Of a DNA stretch of 64,000 bases, positions 13,578-25,533 are shown one piece after another. The notes under the pieces are model-generated. The model did not search any database. It saw nothing but the letters and a program-made list of their open reading frames with translations, and was not told where the DNA came from. The stretch is taken from the NCBI GenBank assembly GCA_023101725.1, contig JALJCO010012923.1, positions 124,001 to 188,000 of the forward strand, in the 5' to 3' direction. Every line of letters begins with the position of its first letter. Within the stretch, counting starts at the first letter, position 1. Source of the DNA: Atherinomorus stipes (lineage: Eukaryota > Chordata > Actinopteri > Atheriniformes > Atherinidae). A program made the translations under genes and the position numbers.

Positions 13578-16500
13578 AAACAAGCAACGTTCCAACTTTG
13601 TTGGGAGATAATAGAAGTACTAAACAAAGCTACTTATTCTCTGCCTTGTTTGATAATGTCAGATTCATAAATTTAGTAACAGATTAAGCTAAGCTGGACT
13701 TAGTCTTTGAAAACTATTCAACTTATTAAAACAACAAGAGTCGCCGTTTATCCACTAAATCCATTTAGTACTAAATAAATGTTATGGAACCTCTTATCCT
13801 GTGGCACGCGGTCCCTCCCTAAATAATGTGAGTGTGGGACTACACACACCTCTTGCCATCCTCATACCAAGGATAGCTTTACATTACTTCAAGGTATGTG
13901 TTGCTGACATTGTTTTTTATAGCTTTCGATCACAATCTCGACCACATCTTTTTTTCTTTTGCACGCCCTGTGATATGATGGCTGGCTTTGGCTAAATAAG
14001 GAAAGAGAACACTTTGCATTCTTTCTTGCCAGGAGATGCTTGATCCTCTGTAGTGCTGCGAGCCAGAACGCCTTTTTATCCGATCAGAAATTAAGGGTGC
14101 TGTGGGTGTGCCAGCCAATCCCTCTCCACCTTGACACTGTCATGCTGCAGAGATGCATGACTGGCTCCTAATGGTGGTTTTCCAAAATCTCTTCTTTGTG
14201 ATTTATATTGCTAGGGCATGTTTGCTGAAAGTCAGGTATGTCTCTCTTTAAAGTGGGCAGCAGTTGCTGGTAAAACAGACATTCTCTCATCTCACTTTCA
14301 TTGAGGCTGTAATTTTCCCCTTTCTCTGCTTTTATGGAGCTGTGATCTGGCTTTACTGTTTTTCAGTTCAGTTTTCGTCATTATAAATAAAAGTAATACA
14401 TTTCCAGTTAGTTAAAAAAAGAAAGCCTATACATTTAGTGACTTAAAGCTATGTTCACGAGGGAAACTTGCGGTTTTAGACATTCATGACTTCACTAATG
14501 TTCAGGTTTTTATCAGCATTACTGTAAACTTAAGCCAATAATGAAGGTCATGGTTAACTTCACTCATTAGAGGTTGTGTGTGATAGAAATACCGTATTTC
14601 ACTTCATGTAGCTGAACAGCATTTTTTAAGAGAAAATGTAGCAGGTTACCTTTCATATAGGAGATGAATGATGAGGAAGAGGCCCTGCAGATTGCTCAAA
14701 AAGGGAGACAGGGAACATCATGCAGCATACTTGACTGGCTTCTTGGTTCTTGCTGGGTAACATGATATCTCTTCAGACATTTACATCTATCATGGACATA
14801 TTTTGCATTCTATCTTCAATTTGTGGAGTCTTTCTATCTAATTTAATCATAGCATGGATTAATGTTTGCTTTGTGTGTGAATGTGTTAAAGTCTAATGGA
14901 TTTGATCTGCAGTTTCCTCTGAGACAGGCTCAGTGTGGTACAGTGATTCAGAGTAGTGTATCACCATATTTACCAAGACCAGCCGAGACTTGTCTGATGT
15001 GCTCTGAGGCCCACTGACAATGAAAAACAAGGTCAGTGACCATCACTAATTAGGTGAGGAGAGGATGTCATGATTTATCTTTTTGGTAGATAAAATATGT
15101 TCTGTTTGACGTTGATGTTTACTACTATTTTAAATCTAAATAATTGCATCAAACCGCAACACAATTACCATTCTTTTGAGCCGACATGTTGCGAAAAAGT
15201 GCAAAGCCAGCCAGCAAAAATTGTTCAATCTTGGCCCCTTCAAGAAAAGAAAACAGGAGGAGAGGGCCATTCTTCAGTCCAACTGGCAATTGTTGACCAA
15301 GATATTTGGCATGACAAGCAAATATTTAATCCTTATCTGCCAGTGCTAACATGAGTGGGAAATCTTTGATACGATCCATGAGGAATATAAAAAGCAAAAC
15401 ATCAGTCATTTGGCTTTAAGAAGGTTTTTGAAGAGAAAGCAGTCAGTCATTTTGTTTGTGAATTTGTTCCAGTTGGGCACACAGATTGGTCCCAGAGGAC
15501 AAACTGGTCTTGTCCTCAAACAACTAAAAGAAAACATAACATCTTCTTGACAGACATAATTCAGGCTGAAGCCATCTCATATGAATCATCTCAAATATTT
15601 TGATTTTAGTGCATTTGGCCTTTATAAATCTCATTTTACATTTAAATTTGGATTTATCATATTTAAATCCAAATTCATCCAATTGAATGCTCTACATGTC
15701 AGATCTAAGTCACTACAGGCATAAATGTCATGCCTCTCTAATGAAATCAAGCTTTCCATATATATCTACTGCATCTGGGCTCTTTGAATGTCACTTTTAA
15801 ATCCGACTTGACCCTTTTCATGAGCTCTGGCACCTGTCAGCAGTCAGTTCACACTTCGCACCCAGCCTGGCATAGCGAAGTCAGAGCCAAAGTTCAACAG
15901 TCTGACATGACAGGGCACTCATGCAAAGCTATTCATGTCATTAGTCACCCCATTTTATGTACACAACTTTTGTTTAAAAAAAGTCCTTTTCTTTGATTCA
16001 TTTAATACCTTTTCCGTGGTCCTTTCATTTTGAAAACGCTGATGAAGCTGCTATGTGATTTCAGACATTGGTCCTGGGTATTATCTTTGTGATGCTTGGT
16101 GCATCTTTATTTATAGATGTAATTGCCCTTTGGGTCATTAAGGGCAAGGAAAATTATTACAACAAGGATCTGCTACTCTTCCACGTGATGTCTCAACTTG
16201 ATTGTCTTCTTAAAGTTGACAAATGCATGCCAAAAGTTCTTGTCTTTCAAATTCCTCTTTTTATCAGCGTGCTGCCGTTTCTGCTTTGGTTTGCATAACT
16301 TTTTCTTTAAACGTTTGAACAACAAAAGAAATCAGTTTGGTACCTATAACCAAATTGTTTCTGCAGGTGGGAAAGAAATAGATGGCAAAGTCTCCTATTA
16401 GTAAAAGAAGATGGGATCAACACTGATTTGATGGGTTTGAGAGGAGCAAATAGAACAATTTGGTCTGCTTCAAAATGGTGGTTCCTAAATTTGTTTGCTA

Positions 16501-18855
16501 GGTAGCAGCACGGCCACAAGAAATCCGAGCAGGACTGCTTCAAGGAGTGGAGCTATTTTGGTGGAAAAGGAGTTAGAAGACAAGAGGAACCACATTGCAA
16601 CTGACAGAAGTCATTTAAAGAAAAGAAAAAAAGAGAGTGGCAGGAACCGGAGTGAGACTGCAATGGATCCCATTTGTGCAGAAACCAGGTGTTTCAACAT
16701 CTCCTTTCCATTAAGTGCAGTCACTCACGGGATGGCCTGCATGGAAGTGAGATGGTGTACTGTGACACATGTGTGTGTTTCCTATTCCTAGAGCAGAGTC
16801 TGAAATAGATGTGGTCTCCACACAACTGTGTTTATTGGACAGAGTTTGTGCTGGTGGATTTCCCTACGTGTCAGGTTGTTAAGAATAGGAGGGAGCAGAG
16901 AGAGTCAGGGGCAAGCAGACCAAAAGGAGTGTCAGAGGATGGAAGGAGGTTATAGCAGAGTCACTGAGGTCATTTTTGAGAAAATTTTCCAACTCAGCTT
17001 TGAGGAGATTTCATGAATTCTCATTTAATTACAGTACATGAAATGAAATATTTTTGATAAAGTTCAAACTGAGAAAAGAACTTGGCATTGTGGGCCTGCC
17101 ATTATGAATGAGAAGATAAAAATCCCTCAAGATAAGAAAAAAAAAAAGACGTACAGCATATGTGCTCACATGTGACAGTGGGAGAATATATGGGCTGAGA
17201 TTTTAAATCTTATTCTTTAGGCATCTGGTCCTGCATCTACAGTATATGCACATTTTACTGCAGTGCAAAAAGCTGTTTGACTGAAACAGCTGCCAAGCAA
17301 CACATGTGGAGCAGCCCTGACCCAACCTTTGTAATTTTATACACAAAGATCATTAGAATGCTAATGAACAGCTTTCCTATGGTCGGCAGTGACCATAGCT
17401 GTATGGCAGCTTGCCTTGTGTATGCCACTGCTGGCTTCATCGCCACCCTCCCCAACCAGTCCTGCTTCAGTTGTTGATCCCCTAGTTTATATCTGTGTCA
17501 GGCTTTTGTCCGTTCTGCTGAATGGGTGCATGTGTTTAATCTGCTCTCCGCTCCACTACGTATCTGTGTCAGTGGTGGCAATTGTGGGGAAACCCTGCTG
17601 AGGATGTGAAAGGGTGGGTCACAGATAGGAGAAAGAAGTGGAATGAAAATGAGAGTATTTACTGGGGGGTGTTGTAAGGGTCACCCCACCTGGTAGCTTA
17701 GGAATGACTCATTATACAGGCAGGCACTAATGAAAGATTTGTCTGTCCTCACATCGGCCTCGCTGTCAAGTATCTCTTCTTGTGTGGAATTCTGCAGATT
17801 CCACCCACTCTTTCCTCTTCTGTTACTCTTTGACAGTATCAGATAGTATCTTGATGGCTGGTTAGCATATAGTTTATTGACAAGCCTTTCCTGGAGATAA
17901 TGACCAGCAGTGCCCCTGAAGTGCTCCGTGGAACATATTTTTCTGAAGAATATAGGATGCAGCAGCTCAACGGCAGGATTTTGCTCCAGGCTAAAAGACA
18001 AATGCCACTTTGACCTGCAGAGGCATTATTACGGCTGACAAAAACATAAACTTTCACTCGGTGGCTTAAGTAAACACATCAATAAACACAACAATCCCAT
18101 TTCCCTATTTCTATAGTTGGATGATAAGCACTGCTGAGCTCCATGGGTCAGGTTTTGTTTATTGGAACTTGGCTGCAGGTATCAAAAGTCTCTGCCAGGA
18201 TAGAATGTCAGCCCTGAAATCTGATCTCCTCCCTGCTCCCAGTAGACTGTAGATGTCGTGCCCTCTGCACAGTATGAGGAGGAAGTCCAGGTACAACATC
18301 TGGGAAGGAAGTCAAACAGAATGAATAAGTGTGGTTTATTTGCATGCACCTAACGTTGTCGTTAACATCCTCAAAAGAACACATGTTAACACTTGATCTA
18401 ATTTATTTTGGACCCTCTACGATCCTTTGTTTAAACTATTAAATCCATTTAACATTTACCTATATTAAAGACAGCACCCTACTGAGTCTTGCAATGTTTT
18501 TCAGCAAGTTTTGTTTCTAGAGATTAAGTCCATATTTATTGGTTATTTTGATGTTTGTTTGTTTGGGGGTTTTTTTTGTCTTCATAACTTTCACGCCCTG
18601 TGGGTCCTCTCCAGCCTTCCTGTAAGGGTTGTTGCCAGTGACACAGGCTTCTTCAGTCTGTGTGGCCTGACTTAATTTCCCCTAATCTAAACCATCATCT
18701 CCACATGTCTTCTATCAAAACTTCCAAAGCATTTGAAAAAAATCTCCAGGCAACAGGAACAAATTAATTAATGCTTTTATTCCTCCATGCAGTTCCTATA
18801 AACTGCCTGTGCAGTGCACCTTCATGTTCCTACCCACCCCCCCACCCCACCCACA

Positions 18856-18879
18856 AACACACACGCACACACACACACA
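18856..18879. repeat. (CA)n tract
   Basis: CA repeat with one cg interruption after a C-rich stretch. Confidence 0.9.
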
Positions 18880-21800
18880 TGCAAAGACATTTTCCTCTCT
18901 TCATCCTCTGTTCATTTGCAGTCTGAATCCAAACATGTTGAAATTGATCTCATTTTTACCTGCATTCCTGCTTAATGATTTCCACCTGAGTGCTATAATC
19001 TGCTTTTATTGACCCATCATTCACCTTATGTTTTGGCTCTGAGGGAGGGGGATAAAGAGAGTTGTAGAAACCCCTGACCACAAAGTAGCATGTTGCAATC
19101 TGTTGCATGTGTTGGGAGGTCTTCCACCTTAATTACTCATGTTTTCTCTTCATAAATTTCAGAACACAAGATTTCACTTACCGAGTGGGAAAGAAGAAGA
19201 GGGAAGCGGTGTTGATGTTCTGCTGTTGTGTTTCGTGACAGCAGAGGATCATTATGCATGTTGTAAACTGGAGGGCTTCACATGAAATCCCAGGGGATGG
19301 AAATGAAAGATGTTCCCTTTTTATCCTTGTACACAGCAGGCATTGATGTGGTGATTGCGGCATACATAAAACTGTGCTTGCTCAACTTGGCCACAATTTT
19401 GCTCACTTCAGCATTCACCCCTAACAGTCTTTGGCCTGTACTGTCCAGTCAGGAGTGACTTTTGGGTTTGTGAATGACAGTCCAGCTTTAACCATACTAG
19501 AACTTTGTTACACAAACTAATCTTTGAAAAACATAGAATGGTGTGATTATCAAAGCTTCGTTTTTTTGTTGCGCAGAGCAATACCTGCGAGCCAGTTTCT
19601 CAGAGTTTCTCCGACCCGGAACAAATTCTGCTGATCTTCTGTTTAATCTGCCAACCCTTTTCCAACTCTTGCACTTAAGCAGTACATCTGCTGCATGGAA
19701 ACACTGCTGCTTCTGTCACTCCTGCACTTCATTTAGGTTTTATAAGGCCAACATTTAACACATAAACCAGCTGTAACAGCTGAAGTTTTCTCTGGTTAAT
19801 TATCGTCACTCCCTATTCTGCCCTACATTTGTGGGAATCAAGAAAACTGGTTTAAAGGTGGCAATTTAAACTTAACCTTTAAGTCTTAGAGCTAGCCCCA
19901 CTCATTTAAGCTATTTTGATGTCTGCATACTTGATCTACTTCATTAATTGAAAATAGCTTATTAATGTAATTTTGCCTGAAAAAAAATCAGTGAGATGTC
20001 TCAATTACCCAGTATGATTAAAGACATTAATATAGAAGTTATGATTATTCTGAAACTTTTTCTGAGTCACTTTTTGCTGTTTCTTCCCAGTCTGAGCACC
20101 TTGTGGTCTCATACACCTTAATCTCAGTATCCCACATGAAAGCTGTTGATTTTACTGTGCATTGTTAGAAAATTTTATATGCACATACCATTATAATGTC
20201 CAAATCGTCCAACTCAACTTCCAGTCTGACACACTACACTGCTCCATAAAGTAAACAGAGTTTAATTTACACCACTGAGTGCGAGGCTGTCCTCCCCGGT
20301 GGGGTCCTTGTGGGTTTCCTGGCTGTGTGTTGGATGTGGTTTATGTGTTCCGCCTGCTGTGCAATGCATGAGCAGTGGTAGTCATCCTTTTCATTTTATA
20401 GCACTCTCTGGAAATAAAGGCATGTGAACTGATGACTGAGTATTTCAGAGGACTTTCTAGATGGAAAATGAGCAAGGTTAATAGCTCAAAGGCAAACAAA
20501 TTTTGGTAATTTGTTAGCTGTCCAGCAGTGAGTTGTGGAGACTGTTTAAAGTTGAGATTGGCTCATGGAGATGATTAAAAAGTGACCCATGAAAAGCGGA
20601 AAGCACTGGCACAGACACGAAGAAGGGTGAGGTGTTGGAAGCAGCACAGAGCAGATTTGCTTTTGAAAGTTGTTCTCTCAGCAGCAGCATGACCATCCGT
20701 GCAGTGCTGGCCTGTCTGGGTGCATCAACTCACCACAGCATTTTTTTTTTTTTTCTTGACTCTTCAGCTCTGAGTAGTTGAGCACATTCCTGACGATTAT
20801 GGAAATTCCACTATTACTTTTAGGATTGTTATAATTACAAATCATTGCATCCCTGTAGCCATTTCAGCTGAGAAAACTTGACTGTGTATTACAGTTTATG
20901 AGCAGAAAACAGCTGGTTCCACGGCAACATCGATATGAGGCATCAAAGAAGCCCTTTCAGGCTGTTGAGTCATTTCACTTAGAGGTGTTTTCAGTAAAAG
21001 TAAATGTGAGGCTGACAAGAAATGTCGTTAGATATCCCGTGACCTCGTGTTAACACTAAGGCAGGCATGTTCTGCGGTGTGTCGAAGTATCAGCAACATG
21101 ATTGGACGGATCTGTGGCGCAAACACCAGCTGACATATAATTTATCTGAGGAGCTGCGTAGTTGTTGCCGTTTGTGTGGTTATTGGAGCTGTAATATTGC
21201 TGAAGCGGCATTAAAACTGAAAGCCGAACCTCGTGTGTCCAGAAGTTTACGTTGACCCAGTAAAAGAATACATGGCAAATGTAGTAAGCTATTGAGTTTG
21301 AAGTTTCTGGTCGTTACGGGGTTTCATGTGAACATTGATTTGAGTTGGGGCTCGCAAACATTTCCTGTGAATAAATAAGCTTCCAGGTTCCTTCCCAAAT
21401 AGGGAAATGCAGAGGGCCCATACTTTTGGGTGCATATCTGTGCCAAATGGTATGGAACTAATCTCCACTGAGTTATTTCTCATTAAAGATGGGCCTCTGG
21501 GAGGTACACTGGTGTGTTTGGACTGCGGACAGGGACAGGGAAGGAACTGTCTGTTCCTGCAGATGGGCTTCATTTAGCGTTGGGCAGAATAACTTTCTGA
21601 CAGTTTTATTGCAGTCTAAACTACATGGCTAAGTAGAGAAGCACAAGCCCTTTGTAGAAATGGTAGTGGAGCCATGTATGTAAGAATTTCTTTGGATCAC
21701 TGTCACTGATTGACATAAACACACTCTCACCGACACACAGACAGTTGGAATTTAGCCGAACCCAATGGCAACCCAGGTGCTCCTTTATGTATCGCAGGCT

Positions 21801-22796
21801 GTTCGGCAGTGCTGGGTGTAATTTATCAGCTGATTGATTAATGTTCAGTGTCCATGTGGAAGTACACTTACGACTTTCGGAAGAAAAAGAGCACTCTGAT
21901 GCAAGACTCTGGGTTAAGGAGGACCACAAATCAAGTTTGCTTTGTATACTAAAGGTGTGATGAGTAACCCAGAGTTATTACCTCTTTCTTTCCCTCCAGT
22001 GATCAAAGAGCTTGTCTGTTTGGAGATCCCTAATCCAAACTTTGAGTCACCTTTCTGAGGTACAAGGCAGTGGAACTGGCAATTCCTTGACCCGCAGGAG
22101 GGGAGACACACTTTTTACACCATGTAGACTCGTAGCAGCAGACTTAAACTACATAAAATTAAGTCAAAGACGACGTTTTACAGCCATGACATTAAATGTA
22201 ATGGCATTAAATTGTAATATAACCTAAATCAGATTTAAAAACAGTGATATTTCAGTGGTAACAGTGAGAAAAAGAAGTGAGAAAATGAAAAAAAAAAAAT
22301 TGCAACTGCAAAAATGCATCTGCTTTTAGAAGAGATTTATAAATATGATGTAGCTCCAAACAGCACAAGCAGGGGCCACAAACTGAAAAGGCCCAGTCAG
22401 ACTTCCTTCCTGTTATTTTTAAAGACATAAATCACCAACATCACACCGTTTCCCCTCATAATACCTCTGGACTTGTAGAGATTTATTCCTCTTCGGTGCC
22501 GTTGCCAGTGACTTCCTTGGACTTTCCTGTAAAGTACGAGTACTCATCTTCCCATCAGCTGTCTAAGCGGCAAGTGTTTAAATCCATCAGTCTGGTGAAT
22601 TAGAAACAAGACATCTTTATAAGCTAAGAAAATCTGCTGGAAGAAACTTTTTTTTTTTTTAGATATCTGTTTTTTTTCTGAAAGAAAGAAATCAAATAGG
22701 AGTCTTGTAATCCCACATGGCTGCACTGTCAGATGACAGTACAACTTCTGCAGTGCAGTGGATTAAAACAGTTATAGAGTTCATAGACTCACTGTA

Positions 22797-23522
22797 CACT
22801 GTAAATGGTAATATTGGCTTTACTAGAATCTATCTAGTAGGCAGAACTTAATTTTAACTTAGTTGTTGGTAATACTTATTCTAAATAAGTTGTAAGAACT
22901 TTGGAGGGCAACATGTTAGATAACTTAATTTACTTAAGTTGAAACAGCTTAATTAAAATGAGTAAAGGGAAATTAGGGTGGGGAGGGAACAGGTTTCCCA
23001 CAATGCAGTTCACTTCTTTTAACAATAAATTGGAGATTATTCACAAAGGAGGGATTTATAAATGATGTTGGTAGTGTCATGTGACTGCTCTCAACTTGTT
23101 TGTCAATTCCTGTATTGAACATCTACTACCCAGCAGATGCTGCACCGCGACAGAGATGTGTGTGGTCTGACAATAGTTGTAGCTTAAACCTACCTGGATT
23201 GAGATCTTGCTGCATAGTAAGAACAATTTTGAGTTCATTATTTACTTTAAGTAAGATGAACTTAAAAGCATGTTGTTGGTGAAAATAAAATTGAAAATGG
23301 TTTGGATCTAATTTCTGTGAAATTGATCCTATCAAGTGTCCTCCCCAGCATCATCCATTTACAGCTTACTCAAATTTATTAAGTTCAGAAAAGTTCTACA
23401 AACTTAAACCATTTTAGTTTATTCTACTTAATCACTCCAATTAGAGTTTACTTAATTTTTTTGAGGCAGAAAGTTTGCATATTTTTTTTTTAAGTAAAGT
23501 CAACTTATAAGAATTTACAGTG
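22797..23522. mobile_element. Non-autonomous DNA element with CACTG...CAGTG ends
   Basis: 726-bp AT-rich element between TA at 22795-22796 and 23523-23524. The left end CACTGTAAAT and right end ATTTACAGTG are perfect inverted copies, and similarity resumes a little further in (GGCTTTACT against GACTTTACT). The interior is rich in AACTTAA/TTAAGTT motifs in both orientations and codes for nothing. It could be CACTA-like or mariner-like; target length is ambiguous. Confidence 0.65.
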
Positions 23523-23850
23523 TAGACATCTCATTTTGGTAATATTGTGGGTTCTGCTTGACATCAAAAAGTTTTTAAGAAGTAATGCAATTTTGCTGCA
23601 TATGTCAATTCTCCAGAGAAAAACAACGTCACTTTTTCAGGGGGGGGGGATTTTCCTCCTTAGTAAAAGGGTTGGGTGTGGTAATGATATGATCTGCCCG
23701 CTTGATGGTGTGCTCTAATTGGAGAATGTGAATTACATAGAAAGCTGACTTCGTAGATTGAAATCTGATTCAACTGTTTCTTAAAAGAAACAAAGTTTAC
23801 TGTCCATGAACAGGGACTTTGATACTCGCTCTTGACATTTATGAGACTCG

Positions 23851-23971
23851 TCAGTGCACAGCAGATCATATTACACCCCCAGTAATATAAAAACCTATAT
23901 ACTATATATATATATATATATATATATAGTATATAGGTTTTGGGGGTATAATATGATCTGCTGTGCACTGA
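23851..23971. repeat. Imperfect palindrome around a TA tract
   Basis: Left arm 23851-23906 and right arm 23923-23971 are inverted copies sharing TCAGTGCACAGCAGATCATA, the ccccc segment and AAAACCTATATAC. There is one mismatch and about 8 extra bases (agtaatat) in the left arm. A TA tract (23903-23928) is the centre. Confidence 0.9.
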
Positions 23972-23989
23972 TGAGTGCACAGCTATAAA

Positions 23990-23993
<4 letters not shown>

Positions 23994-24025
<32 letters not shown>
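23994..24025. repeat. (TA)16 microsatellite
   Basis: Thirty-two bases of TA shortly after the palindrome. Confidence 0.97.
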
Positions 24026-24028
<3 letters not shown>

Positions 24029-24708
24029 CGTTATTTTGCATTAATTTTGCATTAGATTTGAATATATCAAACGATTGTTGTTATACACTTATGCTTGTGT
24101 GTTTTGCACACAGCAGCTTTAGTTGCATCCTTTTGTCTCAACTTGTTGGGATATTTTGGTTCTAAGCAGAAGTGATCAACAATGACTGTTTTGCTCTCAA
24201 ATGTAGATATTTAAGATTCATATAAGAAAGAAATTTCATTGACTTTTGTATTCTTTGTTGGAATGTGCTCTCTGAAATATTCCTTTTCTTTTTACAGAAT
24301 AGTAAAATAGATTTTTAATGCTTGTTGTCACACTGGGGTGGGGATGGATGCATGTGAAGTTTCATATATGCCATCCAGTTGCTGGTTTTCCCTGAAGATG
24401 ACACCCAAAGACCTTGAATAACCGAGTTTATGTTGCACACCTGTCCCTGTCTTAGTATATCAGCTGACGGAATTTACTCCACAGCTAAGGAGGCAAATGA
24501 CAACAATGAATCTGTGGCTACTGCTTGTGCTATTTCACGTATAAGCGTATACACTTATATGTGTGCGTTTTACATCCAGCAGCTTTAGCTGCAGCTTTTT
24601 TAAAGCCCTCTTTGTGTGTAAATTATGCATTTGAGACAGTGTGAGCTTGCTCAATTGTTTCTCCCAGTTTGGATATGCAATGCTTGTCCTTATGTAAGGT
24701 GAGAGTAT

Positions 24709-24744
24709 GAGAGAGAGAGAGAGAGGGGGGGGGGGGGGGGGGGG
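24709..24744. repeat. (GA)n followed by G20
   Basis: GA repeats (24709-24724) run into twenty consecutive G (24725-24744). Confidence 0.97.
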
Positions 24745-25465
24745 AGAACACAAGCGTCATTGCAGAGAGAGAACCATGGAATGAAAGTCCTGACCTGCAC
24801 CGCTCTGCATCAAGCGGCCTGTACTCTGTGCTGCTGTATCTGCAACAGTAACTGGCAGCTTTTGCTGAGTCAGAGAGAGTTCACAGCAGTGATGAGTGAG
24901 CTACTTGGTTTTCGCTCAACGCTGCCTCTCTCTGGCAGACAGAGATGACTGCACAGAGTGAAATGTCCGAGGAGCTGCAAGAAATGTTTGCCATCATCAT
25001 CTCTGCTTGAATGCTCTGTATAGTTTCCATAACTGATTAATGTGTGAATTATTTCTTAGTCAATGTGTTCGCTATGGGTTTAAGATTGTTCCATGACTTT
25101 GTATTATGATAAACTGCAGACCGGTCTTTGTTAACAGGAAGCATCCTCTGTTCACTAACTCTCTGCAGATGTTCTCAGAGTTGCTCCTACTGTTTTTCTG
25201 CTCTCTTTATTCCTCTTGTGGGAAAGTTCTCATATTTAGCTTCTTGCTTCCAATGATGTGTGCTTTGTGAAGACACAAGGAAGTGGTTGCCAAGAGATTC
25301 ATAGTTCATAGAAACATTGTGTGTATGGGCAAGTAATATGCTAAAATGCAAATGTTTTTAAAGAGAGGTCAGAATCATCCTGAAATTGCAGTAATATCAG
25401 ATACCTACAGTAATGTGTGGCCGTCAGCTGAGTTTTCCACTCACCTCTGTTCCATCTCCTTACAG

Positions 25466-25533
25466 AAAAACTCTACAACTCAACGGGACGGGAGCTACGG
25501 AGAGCCCTCTTTTCCCTGAAGCAGATTTTTCAG
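25466..25533 (+). CDS. fhod3: fhod3 exon A: FH3/DID region, first exon visible
   Basis: 68-nt exon between a tccttacag acceptor and a gtaatt donor. It opens with two bases of a split codon (Glu if the previous exon ends in G) and then reads [19 protein letters not shown] followed by IFQ, matching the FHOD3 stretch after the first N-terminal exons. It is part of the armadillo-like diaphanous-inhibitory region that folds back on the C-terminal tail to keep the formin inactive. The entry phase and the lack of any Met context show it is internal, so the true start lies upstream of the window. Confidence 0.93.

Larger units (their letters stand above)
1..25465. other. Upstream non-coding region, probably long fhod3 intron
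   Basis: No exon I can recognise on either strand. The first visible fhod3 exon is internal, and I looked for the expected preceding exons (N-terminal FHOD3 segments before KLYNS) without finding them, so this is most likely part of a long upstream intron. It is AT-rich with simple repeats and the transposon-like features listed separately. Short open frames, such as the one at 2354-2602, lack recognisable domains. Confidence 0.6.

Noticed and set aside
1..25465. Search for the missing first fhod3 exons
   Set aside because: No segment on the + strand reads like the expected N-terminal FHOD3 sequence, so they are probably upstream of the window.
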